Shown here: in pieces, positions 1-10,383 of the stretch
Position numbering within the stretch: position 1 is the stretch's first letter
Layout of the letters: each line of letters starts with the position of its first letter
From: Paracentrotus lividus
Lineage: Eukaryota > Echinodermata > Echinoidea > Camarodonta > Echinidae
DNA: 64,000 nt
Direction of reading: 5' to 3'
NCBI GenBank assembly: GCA_940671915.1
Contig: CALNVZ010003434.1
Location: forward strand, 13,915,975-13,979,974
Notes under the pieces: model-generated
Seen by the model: the letters and a program-made list of their open reading frames with translations, nothing else
What the model was told of the DNA's origin: nothing
Database searches by the model: none
Translations under genes and position numbers: made by a program

Positions 1-140
1 GAAATAGTTTCTCAATGATCAATGGAAGATTTAAAAAAAAACATTGAAATAGTCTATATTATTACGAACATCGCTGATAACCAAATGAGTCATTCGGAAC
101 CCGAGATTGTTAAGAGATCTGGGCCCCGTAACACAAAATG
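1..140 (+). repeat. Direct repeat, copy 1 (partner 1762-1900)
   Basis: About 140 bp running from a run beginning GAAATAGTTT to the segment containing GGGCCCCGTAACACAAAATG recurs in the same orientation about 1.76 kb downstream with only a few differences. The copies bracket a degenerate repeat tract and a foldback element. It could be a local tandem duplication or the ends of a composite insertion. Confidence 0.85.
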
Positions 141-142
141 CA

Positions 143-719
143 ATGTGAGGCTATATTGACTTTAAAATATGTATTTACAAAGTTTATTACATGGTTAAGA
201 GGATGTGACTATGCAAGTTTTTATCTGCTCTTTAAATTCCTAGTATCATGTGAACAAATTCAAAATTGAAAAACACCATTTTTTCTGGTCCCATGTGTTA
301 CGAACGAATTAATTATCATAAATCAAAAATGAATTTAGTTATTTCAATTATTGTATAAAATTTTGTTGAAGGTTCTCAGTACCTTTAAAAATATACGTAA
401 GGATTGGGATTTCAATTTAAAATTTATCAAAAATGCCTTTTGTTGTCTCTGAACATGCTGAATGTCCCGTTTGTTACATTGCAAAATAGCGTGGACTTGC
501 CCTATGAAAGACTGAACTAAAAATATTTGTCATACAGATTGCATACATTGGTTGTTGCTTTGTCGGGGCAAATATCGGACAAACTTTCGGGTTGTTTGAA
601 AAGGTATGCATAAGTTATTATAACTAAGAAAACCGGTTTATTACCTGTGTCATGATGATCGTCTGTTGTCCCCCTTACTGGTTCTAAAAATCGGGGGAAA
701 ATGTACGAAAAATGTCACG
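143..719. other. No recognisable gene
   Basis: A+T-rich sequence between the direct repeat and the GCGCCAAATT tract. I see no splice-bounded coding segment, RNA gene or clear inverted repeat here. Confidence 0.5.
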
Positions 720-1000
720 GCAACAAGGTTTTAATGACCACCCCTTCAAACTAAGAGAGCGCCAAATTGCCTTAATTTTATAGGGGGTGCCAATTTCCAA
801 AATGATTAAGAGTGCCATATTGATTTCAAACTAAGGGGCGTCAATAAAAAAATAAACGCGAGTCTAAGGGGCGAAATTGGTCTTAAAATTAGGAGGGCAA
901 ATTGACCTAGAACTTAGGTGCGCCATATTCAAGGGGACAAAGTTGACCTGAAATCAAATTGGTACCCATTTGGTCTCAGGGGCGCCAAATCGATCTTCAA
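720..1000. repeat. Degenerate tandem repeat with GGGGCGCCAAATT-like core
   Basis: A motif like GGGGCGCCAAATTGACCT recurs roughly every 40-50 bp in decayed form (for example GGGGGTGCCAATTT, GGGGCGAAATTGG, GGGGCGCCAAATCG). The same core reappears around 41757-41815 inside another element, so it is probably a dispersed repeat rather than a local one. Confidence 0.6.
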
Positions 1001-1007
1001 CTTTGAA

Positions 1008-1591
1008 GGACTCATCCGGGTTGGAGTTTGCATTATAAGAAAAATAAAGTAAAATCGAAAAAGCACAACATTGAAAATTTCAGCAAAATCGGATAAGAAA
1101 TAGCAAAGTTATGAATTTTCTTAGGTCATTGAATTTTTTAGAAAACAGTTCTTCAAATTGGCAAACTGATGATGTCTCAGTCCCCCTACTTTCTTTGTAT
1201 TGTATTGTATGAAATACCAATTATCAAGATTTTCTGCCCCAAGGACATAAAAACACGGATTAATTCTTGTGGAATGTTTAAGGTCACAAGTGCTTTTACT
1301 TATTTTAGTATGAGGGACAGATTTTCTGTATACGCAATATATGAAATAATGAGATAAATAGGATTTCATATAATAAAATACACAAGAAGTAGGGGGACTG
1401 TGACATCATCAGTTTGCTCATTTGAATATTCAAATATTCAAATGAGACAATGAGACAATTGCCAAGAACTGTTCTACAAAAAAATCAAGACCTAAAAAAA
1501 TGCATAACTTTGTTATTTTTCATCCGATTTTGATGAAATTTTCTGTGTTGTGCTTGATGAATTTTACTACTATTTCAGCCCGGACTCCTCC
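1008..1591. mobile_element. Foldback/MITE-like element, copy 1
   Basis: The two ends are imperfect inverted copies of each other over about 100 bp: the left has a segment around CACAACATTGAAAATTTCAG and the right has its complement around GAAATTTTCTGTGTTGTG. The inner part is also partly palindromic. A second copy lies inverted at 14501-15102. There is no transposase, so it is non-autonomous. The short open frames on both strands here are by-products of the palindrome. Confidence 0.75.
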
Positions 1592-1761
1592 TTTAAAAGC
1601 GCCACGTCGATCATACATGGAAGGAACGTGTTCCACCGTTTATCCTGTAGATCACCAACCTCCCGTTTCCCCCCCTTTTCAACCCCTAACCTGCCATCAA
1701 GGGACCTTGCCCCCTGCATCCTTGATACGACACTACTATGTTCTCCATGAGGTTGAGAAAG

Positions 1762-1900
1762 TTTGAAATAGTTTGATAACTGGAAGATTTTAAAAAAACA
1801 TTGAAATAGTCTATATTATTACGAACATCGCTGATAAGCAAATGAGTCATTCGGAACCCGAGATTGTTAAGAGATCTGGGCCCCGTAACACAAAATGCAA
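1762..1900 (+). repeat. Direct repeat, copy 2 (partner 1-140)
   Basis: Near-identical to the first 140 bases of the window. Its right end leads into sequence paralogous to 23856-24000 in the gene B segment, so this copy is the one in its ancestral context. Confidence 0.85.
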
Positions 1901-2197
1901 TGGTCAATCAAAAGCCTTTTGCATGAGCTTCCTTTATTCTTCTTCTTGTTTAGAGATGAATGAACCATATTTCTTTCAAATTTGAAATTGATCTTGAACC
2001 TTTGTGTTACAGCTACAAAACTGACTGTCGGCGCTTTTAAACACAGTCAAAAGATTAATCTATTCTAATTTTATAGGGGAACCCACTTATGAGTGTACAG
2101 GCTACTGAGATTGATCTTAACTGTGCGTTACACATGATACACGTGACGTCACAGGTACTTCAGCAGACGTATAATAGCAAATAACCTTTATACCTAC

Positions 2198-2266
2198 CTG
2201 TTACATCCATGACATCGCGGGGGTCCTCATGCCATCTTCCAGGACTTCCACGTCTTCCACTTGGTA
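2198..2266 (-). CDS. Gene A exon 2, Arg/Gly-rich secreted peptide
   Basis: On the minus strand a 69-nt open exon lies between an acceptor (TTATAG) and a donor (GTAGGT). It starts and ends in phase 1, matching the phase left by exon 1 at 2926-3043. It encodes VPSGRRGSPGRWHEDPRDVM followed by DVT and the first base of a Gly codon. The gene B counterpart at 24718-24774 ends in the same VMDVT stretch, but its first half is quite different. The product would be a cationic segment of a small secreted protein. Further exons would lie toward lower coordinates and probably outside the window; I found none here. I do not recognise the family. The phase and splice-site agreement is direct; that it is spliced to exon 1 is inferred. 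Confidence 0.65.
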
Positions 2267-2728
2267 CTATAAAACGTACATGTAAAGACAATAACCAATA
2301 ACTATGGAGATATCCCTAAAATAACGCAGACGAATATTTGAGTGTGCTGTCAAGATGAGACGTAGACATGGTGAAGCACATGTAAAACCCTAAATTAAAT
2401 ATGGATCATGTTTGTGGTATAATTTGGTAAGTGTTTGCCGTAAACTGCACAATTATGATGCCATGTTCTCTTGTCTCTTATTTGAAATTTGGGATAAACA
2501 GACCAGCACTCTGTACCAACAGACTAACAGAAAACTGATTAATATTATTTTTTTCGTTTCTGCCGAACTTCCTTCAGGCAAGAAACAAATGTCAGAGCAC
2601 TAAACGTTTATACAATACAATATTATTATAATTATCTATATAAGGTGTTTTAGCCGTGCAATATTATGGCATATTCAATGTTAGTACTTCTTTTCACTGT
2701 TTATGCATTCTAAATAATGGTCATAGAT

Positions 2729-2757
2729 AATAATAATAATAATAATAATAATAATAT
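2729..2757. repeat. (TAA)n microsatellite
   Basis: Short uninterrupted ATA/TAA array in the intron between gene A exons 1 and 2. Confidence 0.95.
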
Positions 2758-2925
2758 GTAGGTGTGTTCTTCATGGGAAAAGAGAATATTCCACAACTTC
2801 GATTCGTGCAATATTGGCCCTAACGAGTGGAATATTTATGGTATCATTCTGAGCAATATAATACCTAATATGATAACAATATTATATAACAGGAAGTCTA
2901 GGCAATTTTTTTGACGAAGTCATAC

Positions 2926-3043
2926 CCGGCCGGCGGCGTGCTTCACTGACTACCGACCCAGAGATCTTGGAACTCGTAGTAGTTTGGTAGAAATGGACGA
3001 CTAGGAACACGACAAGAAAAATGACGGATAAAGCTGACTTCAT
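2926..3043 (-). CDS. Gene A exon 1, signal peptide exon
   Basis: Minus-strand coding part of a first exon: 39 codons plus one base (phase 1), then a donor beginning GTATGA. The peptide begins MKSALSVIFLVVFLVVHFYQ and continues to an Arg-rich end (EARRRP). Residues 1-3 are polar, 4-18 hydrophobic and cleavage is plausible near TTTSS, a classic secretory signal. Start choice: it is the only ATG before the hydrophobic run, and the same ATG position is kept in genes B, C and D. A TATA-like box lies about 123 bp upstream. Reading on past the donor gives only a short Lys-rich tail that is not conserved in the paralogues, which supports splicing. It pairs in phase with exon 2 at 2198-2266. Confidence 0.8.
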
Positions 3044-3165
3044 CTTCGTATCCTATATCAACTTAAAGTTGCAAAGAGCTCAATAGTTTGACGGTGTTTG
3101 TAGCTTGAGTTCAGCTCTCGGAAAGCGTCGACGTAATGTGACTGTTGCAAGTTGTGATTTTATTT

Positions 3166-3174
3166 CTATTTATC
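3166..3174 (-). promoter_or_regulatory. Gene A TATA-like box
   Basis: Reads GATAAATAG on the minus strand, about 123 bp upstream of the ATG. The identical element sits at the same distance in gene C (44225-44233) and nearly so in gene B. Expected transcription start is about 30 bp downstream, giving a leader of roughly 90 nt. Confidence 0.55.
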
Positions 3175-4471
3175 ATGTTTTTTTGTTTTTTTTTTCGTTT
3201 TTGTAGTATTCTTTATTGTTCATTCAAAATATTACAGAAAATAACATTTACGGTTTATGGTTGCAACAATATCATAGGCCTACCTGTATATCGTATCTCG
3301 ATTAACCTATTTTCTATTACAATCTTTTTGGGTGGAATGTCACAATTATATCATATTTATTCTGATCAGTTAGATTTTTAATTATCAAGTTCTAAATGTC
3401 TATCGAGCCATATCTGTTCTTTGCATTTATATCACCTGTTTAATGATGTTGCGTGACAAGAAAATAATTGGTTTATATGATTCATTAGCTATAATCGAGC
3501 GTAAAATACCATCTAGCCTTGAATTTTGTAATTCAATATTACGTGAAATTTATGGCCATGTGAATTATGGTGTCATACATTACACATTTATTTTTGTGTT
3601 TTTCCTCCAAAGGATCGACCCGCAACTTTTCTTAAATATAATTAATTGTGGAGGTGTCGCATGATCATGGTAGGTAAATCTGAAATTATGTAAAAAGCTA
3701 CGCGCAAATATCATTTTCCATTAAAAGTAAATTTGGAATGATCAATCATCTAACGAATTTATTTTACGGTTTCAAAACAAATTGTTACTGGTTTGAGAGT
3801 GGAAAGACACTGCACTAAAAGTATTGTCGTGACTTTTTATTGTTTAGGTATTCAAAAGAAAATCTTTTGACCCATATCCGTATTCAAGAGTATTGTTTAA
3901 AAATGATATTGTATTTCATCGTTCATCATGCTACATATTGTATTTCAAATATCGATGAAAAAAAAAGAAAGAAAAAGAAAAGACATTTTATTTCCTTGTT
4001 TATCATGGTACATTTATTGTATTTTGGATGTCGATGAAAAAGAAGAAGAAGAAAAAAAAAATCAGATGCACTTTTTAGCTTGTATCTGACTATCGTCACT
4101 GTATTACAACTTGTGTCCCTTTTAATTTTAACTCCGCTCTGACAAGCTATTATTCATCAGGACCTTTATTCATCGTATTGATACGCTGGATTATCAAGTT
4201 AAACAAACAAATCTTAAAGGGGATATCAACCCTGGAATTTAATTTGAAAAGAAAAATGAAAAGCGAAAGAAAAAAATGGTTATGAATAGTTATGAATACT
4301 CAGGTAATTAATGTTGTGAATTTTTGACGTCATTAGCGAGTCACTCTCAAATATGTAGAAGTAATTTGTAGCATACATGCAATAAATCTGTCTTTTTCTT
4401 GGTTCTTGATGAATGAATATGTCTTTTGTAATGATACATTTACCGGCCATTTGAAAAGACGCATTAACTTA
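3175..4471. other. Upstream flank of gene A, paralogous to gene B and C flanks
   Basis: This stretch aligns by eye with 25907-29600 and 44234-46200. For example, the segment around GGATCGACCCGCAACTTTTC recurs in all three. It contains the empty site (about 3571-3590) for the element inserted at 26253-28809. No conserved reading frame is visible. Confidence 0.55.
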
Positions 4472-5429
4472 GGGTACATGCAGGTAATATGGGCCTCTAA
4501 GCTCATTTGCCTAATTTGCCTAAAATTACAAAATGACACACAGTCTAATCTTTGTTTATATGAATCAATAACTACTGCTCTAACTTTTATTGTGGAGAAA
4601 AACAATTATCACCAACCCCCTGTCTGCAATTACCTGCATGTGCAGGTAATATGGGCACATGTATTTAATGTATGTTTTAAAAACTACAATGACTCCACCA
4701 TCTGTGGAATTTGCTTAAAATGTTGGAAATCATTAACTTTAAGATATCATTTGAAATTATATAAGACCATTCAGTAAATACTTTGACTATGTATCTGATT
4801 GTTTTGTATTTTGTATATTATTTCTTTTTTTAAAAGTATTATTTAAAAATTATTTTCATTATACAAGTCAATATAGTCCTACAATAAGTTATTTATTTTC
4901 ATTATATACTGTGAATATACCCCCAAAAATCGTAGCAAAGAGATTGATGCCTCATTCCAATACTAAGAACCAGAATCATTTCCGCCATTTTGGATGGCCC
5001 ATAATACCTGCACTAATGTTGCTGTGTCAGGCAAGCATTCAATGCCACATTGCACCCCTTCACTACGACAAATTGACCTGTACACGCTAGTATGACAGGT
5101 GAGTATGATCAACATGAAACTATAAGCTTACTATACAAACAAATAGGTTACCCCTTCAAACAATCTGTCACCATCACATTTTGTGAAATATCAAATTTTA
5201 CGTCAGGGTAAAAAAATGCCGTAAATTTTACCTCCCTTGCTGGTTTTCAGCAATTTTCTCGGAGAAATTTCACCATCAGATGCTCTCACGACGATAGATT
5301 TTCGTATACAGTTCATATGAACAACATTATGGTACTCACACCGGTCACCGGTCTTCGATCGACGGTCACTTCATGATTTGCTTCAGGTGGCCAATATTAC
5401 TTGCTGGCCCATATTACCTGCATGTACCC
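4472..5429. mobile_element. TIR element with TA target duplication, 958 bp
   Basis: The ends are inverted copies: GGGTACATGCAGGTAATATG on the left and its complement on the right. TA flanks each end. The motif AGGTAATATGGGC recurs inside (near 4642 and, inverted, near 4992 and 5390), like subterminal transposase-binding sites. No transposase is encoded, so it is a non-autonomous TA-targeting element. Confidence 0.8.
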
Positions 5430-5652
5430 TATATATCGAATACACGGGTGAATAATGTCACACTTCATTTCGTGCTGTTATTTCACATAATCTCATGTTT
5501 CATCAGCCATTGATATCTGACAACAACACTGGAAAATAAACATTCGAACGTATTCGGTATAAAAGTTGCTTTGCAACTCTGGAAATTGAAAAGTTGAAGA
5601 GTATCGTATTAAATAATAACAAAATAAAAGTAAAATAATAATTTGGTGTGTA

Positions 5653-6505
5653 GGGGAGACCGGGTATGGAAGTTACACGGGTCAGTTGTTACAGTTCTCA
5701 GTGTGCTAAGATGGAACAAGAGAGGATGTGCTAACTGGCATCTATATACAGCCTACACATAGCTTTGATGAACTGCCGGTCGTGAGGTTTCTCCGTTGTT
5801 TTATTAAAACGTAAATCAACAAAAACCATTTTTTTACAGTTCAAAGTAAATTTTTTACAAAAATTGAAATTTGTAATAGCTCTTACAACTGAAGGCACAT
5901 GATAATAGTCTGGTATTGTAAATATAGTACATGTATGTCACTAATATACCCCCTAGCCATGCCCTGTAATTCTGCCTAATGACTGTGCTACAGTTGATTT
6001 CTGTGTGTAAAATCACCAATGGGGTAGGTTGTTACAACAACCTACCCCATGTTTACCCCAATTACATTACATATGTAAAATTACATTTTGTCTCAATTTT
6101 CAGGTGTTAATATTTTTATTTTTCTATTATTACTTTTGTCTATTCTAGAGCTCTACTTGATCTACTGTTAACGATGTCAAGAAACTGGAAAGTTGAAATT
6201 AAAGTATGGTAGGCCTATAAGAGATTTACACATTGTCAACTTACCCCGTATGTTTACATATTGTAACAATTGACCCCGTATGGTGTAACAACCTACCCCG
6301 TATATGGGGTAGGTTGTTACAAAAAAATGTCTTCACTAATTAAGCTGTAGTTAATTAGTGTTTACATGTTTTCAAGTTTTATATGCCTCAGGTTTTAGCC
6401 AAAATAATAGGCTAACTACAGACCCAATATGGAGTGCGTGAGTTTTTTCATTAGAATTATCTGGCCCAAAATGTGAATTTTGTAACGTCCATACCCGGTC
6501 TCCCC
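5653..6505. mobile_element. TIR element with TA target duplication, 853 bp, empty sites known
   Basis: The left end GGGGAGACCGGGTATGGAAG is matched inverted at the right end. TA duplicates flank it (5651-5652, 6506-6507). The paralogous segments near 29721 and 46302 read straight through GTGTACCTTCTCTCC with a single TA, showing the uninserted state. Inside, GTAACAACCTACCCC and its complement recur several times around 6020-6320. It is non-autonomous. Confidence 0.92.
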
Positions 6506-6721
6506 TACCTTCTCTCCATTGCAACAGGGATTCCACACGTGAAGTTGTGCTGAACACAAATTATGGTGCAAATCGATGACCCGTGGAACAGAGGATGACG
6601 AGTTGACTTTTATCGAGTAGGAAATTTCCCGGGGAAGTAAACTCCAAGGGGTAAGTTGTTATTTATGTAAAATACATCACACTACCTAATCTAAGACTTT
6701 ACACTTGTATTTGTGAGTGTG

Positions 6722-6727
6722 TTTGTT

Positions 6728-6759
<32 letters not shown>

Positions 6760-6766
6760 AGTGTGG
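6722..6766. repeat. (TG)n microsatellite
   Basis: TG array followed by a G run. Homologous TG arrays occur at the same place in the gene B (about 29970) and gene C (about 46560) segments. Confidence 0.95.
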
Positions 6767-7001
6767 GGGGGGGGGCTATACCATTACAGTAAAATGGTAA
6801 GACATAATATTTCTGTGGATACCCTTTGGCTTTTGGAATCGAGGACTTCCTCAATATCTGATGTCCTCGGTATCAATGTCATATCCTGAAAGTGTGTTAT
6901 GTGCCCTCACACAAAGACGTTACGATTAATAAAAAAAAAAGAAAATAAATAAAAAGTTCCGATTGATTTTTTTTCTTGGTGCTCCAAATTTGATGATCTC
7001 A

Positions 7002-7055
7002 ATCCTAACCCTAGCCCTAACCCTAATCTTAATCAAATCCTCATCCTAACCCATG
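7002..7055. repeat. Degenerate telomere-like CCCTAA tract
   Basis: About five imperfect copies of CCTAACCCTAG/CCCTAA-type units, too few and too diverged for a telomere. Best read as a short interstitial tract. Confidence 0.5.
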
Positions 7056-7309
7056 AATGTACCTACGTTACAAATTACCAATTATATAATTTCTTTCCAC
7101 TTCACTCACTCCAGTAGAAGATGAAGGGAGGGGGTAACAGACATAGGCTAGTGCCCTAATTTTGTGGAAAACCAATCACCGATTATAAATATTAATATCA
7201 GAAATTTGACTGCACCTCCTTTTTTTTCAAAAAGTTGACTGCTGACTGTCAACACCCTACACACTGAAAATTCCAGAGTCGCCTCTGTTCTCTGTATACG
7301 GGGTGTATC

Positions 7310-8115
7310 GAAAAATAGGAAATCCACGTCTGATTATTAGTAATTTCAACAAAAAAAAAAATTTCAGTAGTGATTATGAAATTTATACCGCTGAAAAGTG
7401 CAACTCAATATCACTTTAATGATACCTCTCTCTGCTCACCAATATCAAGTACCACAGAACCCCATTGATCTGCAAATTGTCTCGCGAAATTGTGATTGTT
7501 TCACTTTCATGCTGCTTGAGATTAGTTGTTTGAATGTGCCTAAATATGATTAGCATTTCTAAGTAAAGCATTCAAGTGACTTTCAATAAATGATTTTGAC
7601 ATGTTTGATAAATGGGTTGGAAAGGTCTACTTATTTAGTCCATCAATCTTACCGTCCAGCACGGAGAGCCTTCAGTTCACCGTGGATAAAATGTAAGAAG
7701 CATGACAGTGCACCACTCACAATATTCATGATCTTGCGAGATATTTTCAGAACAATGGGTTTTAGTGATGCGCGACATTGGTGAGCTGAAAGAGGTATCA
7801 TTATTTTAAAGGATGATGTGTTGTACTTTCCAGTGATATAAACGTCATGGTCACCACTGTATTATTTTTGAAATTTTTGATGAACAAACTTGGGTTTCCA
7901 TTTTAGGCTCATTGAAACAACCCACCTCAATGAGTGTGAAAGTGAACCACTCACAATTTTGCGAGACATTTTCAAAACAGTGGGGTTCAACCGTTCAGTG
8001 ATGCGTGACATTGGTGAGCTGAGAGAGGTAGCAGAGTTGCACTTTCAAGTGATATAAACATGATAATCACCATCGTAATTTTTAAAGTATTGATGATCAA
8101 ACTTGGTTTCTTTTT
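7310..8115. mobile_element. Foldback repeat with three related arms
   Basis: A segment containing AATTTATACCGCTG, GTTTCACTTTCATGC and TTGTGAGCGA-like stretches is followed by two partly complementary copies (about 7680-7900 and 7925-8110). A related palindrome is at 15440-15840. No transposase or clear target duplication was found. Confidence 0.6.
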
Positions 8116-8716
8116 AAACACCCCTTTTCGCTCTATTTATTCTTTTTTATTCTCAAGGCCCTCATTTTCACTATAGATAATCAGGGGCCGCGAGGCTGAG
8201 GGGGGGGGGGTCAGTTCACTTTCTTCATTAAACGTGTACAAAACGTGTTGAAATATGATTATCAAATCCAGGGGGTGCCTGATCAGTATCCCTAAGAAAA
8301 TTTAGTAGGCAATGCACTATTTTCAATTGTAAAATAATAGTTCAGTTTTCATCCATCATTTAGGTTATTTTGATAATTGATGTCTTTTTGAAAAAATACA
8401 GGCCCTCCATATAATTGAAACAGTCGCAGCTCACACGCCATATGATTACTATTAGTTATTTTTTTATATCATCAATATGGTGAAAATTATTTCATTTCAA
8501 GAACCATTTAATATTTCTAACCAGATGTTCTCATATTATTTTTCCCCAGTGACTTATGATAGAAGGGGGATTAAAAGTGTTGTATTGTTTATCATATTAG
8601 TAAAATTCTGATAAATGCGTTACCAAATTAACCATGAAAGTGCATACCCATTGCATCGATTAATCTTCATCTGAACATTATTTAAACAAACAGGTTATAA
8701 AGCTCTACAGAAACGT
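8116..8716. other. No recognisable gene
   Basis: A+T-rich flank upstream of the gene E promoter with a G run at about 8200. I see nothing coding. Confidence 0.5.
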
Positions 8717-8717
8717 T

Positions 8718-8795
8718 AAAATTCATGTATAGAATTTAGTCAATTTATTATAAAATTCATGTATAGAATTTAGTCTATTTATTATTAAATTCATA
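8718..8795 (+). repeat. Two-unit tandem repeat
   Basis: A unit beginning AAATTCATGTATAGAATTTA is repeated about 33 bp further on, with a third partial start. It lies about 70 bp upstream of the gene E TATA box. Confidence 0.8.
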
Positions 8796-8866
8796 TGCAA
8801 AAAAAATTTAAGACATTTTGTTTAACGACAAACATCGAAAGCCGATAAAATATGACCTGAAAATCT

Positions 8867-8876
8867 TATAAATAAG
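8867..8876 (+). promoter_or_regulatory. Gene E TATA box
   Basis: TATAAATAAG lies 133 bp before the ATG. An initiator-like TCACT is about 29 bp downstream (8894-8898), giving a leader of roughly 100 nt. The spacing resembles that of the four minus-strand paralogues. Confidence 0.65.
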
Positions 8877-8999
8877 ATGATTTTACACCTCGGTCACTAA
8901 AGCGACAAGCTATCTCAACGATACCAACTAATGTTTGGTCTCAACTCTTAAGTTCTGAAGACACACACCATCTCAGGTCTTGGTATCTTAGAATAAGAA

Positions 9000-9126
9000 A
9001 TGGAGACTAAATCATCTGCCATCATTTTATTCCTCGTCTTGGTCTTCAATAGCTACCAAGTTACTCGTGGACGTAAGATCTTTGCGCCTGGTGAAGGTGA
9101 GGATGAGAAGGCCTCCGTCAGTCTAG
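9000..9126 (+). CDS. Gene E exon 1, signal peptide exon
   Basis: Plus-strand first exon: 42 codons plus one base (phase 1), then donor GTAGGT. It begins METKSSAIILFLVLVFNSYQ, then VTRG, a likely cleavage region, and continues into an acidic stretch (PGEGEDEK) ending SVSL. The leader resembles that of gene D (FNIYQTTG) in placement of the hydrophobic core and the NxYQ motif. It has its own TATA box at 8867. The next phase-compatible exons are at 17804-17887 and 18609-18706. The joined product would be about 102 aa. That these exons are spliced together across an 8.7-kb TE-rich intron is inference from phase and splice sites. Confidence 0.75.
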
Positions 9127-9231
9127 GTAGGTTGTGACCAGGTAATCATATTCACTCTGCGTAATTTCCTAGTCACAACCGGTCGTCATCAACCCGCTGT
9201 CTGCGTATGTCGGGCACCTGCCAACCTTGCA

Positions 9232-9385
9232 GGTAAAAACACAGTGTCCCACAGTGTGAGCACAATGTTAACACACTGTAACACAGTGTGGTCACATTGC
9301 GCCGTACTTTTTCCAATACCGACACTGTGAAATTGCATGGGCCAAATTCACACAGTCGTCACATTGTGAAGGACTCGGACACTGT
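9232..9385. repeat. CACAGTGT-rich inverted-repeat element in gene E intron 1
   Basis: CACAGTGT, CACACTG and their complements recur many times, and the ends pair (ACACAGTGTCCCACAGTGTG against GACACTGTG). It looks like a small MITE or satellite fragment about 100 bp downstream of gene E exon 1. Confidence 0.55.
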
Positions 9386-9659
9386 GTTCATATTAAAGAA
9401 ATTTTAGGAAATCAATCTGAAATCATAGTTCTCAAAAAGTAGCCCGATTGCGATTTTGCAACAGACCAAAACTCATTTTGAGAAAAAAAACTAATTTATC
9501 TAATGCGTGATGGTAGATTTCATTTTTATGTGTGCAAAATAGTTGTTTATAGAGGGCCTTACGATTATGTTCAAATTCTGCATTTAGAGCACCATCTCAA
9601 CCTTAATTTTAAAAATTTAACACCGTACACATTTACGATATCAATAAACTACAGATTGC

Positions 9660-10255
9660 CTCGTTGATGCAACGTTATGTTTGTAATTCTCTTCCCTCGA
9701 ACCTTAAACTATTTTTTACTATTAACAATACAGTCCATGATTATTTACACAGAATGCCAATAAGTTTCACCTTTGGAATGTTTCTTCTGCTAAAAATAAC
9801 ACGTCATTCCGTTATGTTGGGCCCAAAATTTGGAATTCTTTACCTTCTTCTTTGCATTCTATTCGATATAATAATTATTTAAAAGACTATATAAGAACAT
9901 CTTCTCTCCTTATATAAATCTTAGTCATGTGGGGGGGGAGGGGGGTGGGTAGGGGGAGGAGTATGGTCCTTGTCATCCGTCTTCCATACTCATATGCAAT
10001 CCATACATTTAATTTTAACTTGCTTTAATTATTTGTTGTTTTTAGTGCGCTTGGTTCAGCCATGCTTTAAGCCTTATTGGCTTTACGGCTGAACCATTTT
10101 CCATGTATGTTATTATTTGCGAGTATTTTATATACATTTATTGTAATTTCTTATATTTCCTATGTATCTTTTTGTCTATATGTTTTTCAATGTGTATTTT
10201 TATTGTATATATATATTGTATTTTAACGTGGAAATAAATAAATTCAATTCAATCC
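9660..10255 (+). mobile_element. Non-LTR retrotransposon 3' end, copy 1
   Basis: Across frameshifts it encodes the end of a LINE ORF2: RYVGPK then IWNSLPSSLHSIRYNNYLKD, the hallmark C-terminal GPKIWNSLP/LKDY pattern of Jockey/CR1-type elements. This is followed by a 3' UTR and an AAATAAATTCAATTCAAT-type tail. The rest of the reverse transcriptase is missing. A shorter copy is at 13376-13832. Confidence 0.75.
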
Positions 10256-10383
10256 AATCAGTAATAAGGCTATAATCTTAGACGACGTTTCGAGAAGCGA
10301 AAAGGCTTAGTCTTTTTTTTTTTAATTAAAAGTTGTTAAAACTTTTAAATAATGACCTGTGAGAGAGTAAATAGCACAACTTA

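Noticed and set aside
4333..4777. 123-codon plus-strand frame and a 90-codon minus-strand frame
   Set aside because: They run across the edge of the 4472-5429 element, and the paralogous segments do not preserve them.
7002..7055. Telomere or telomere fusion
   Set aside because: Only a few degenerate CCCTAA units embedded in ordinary sequence.
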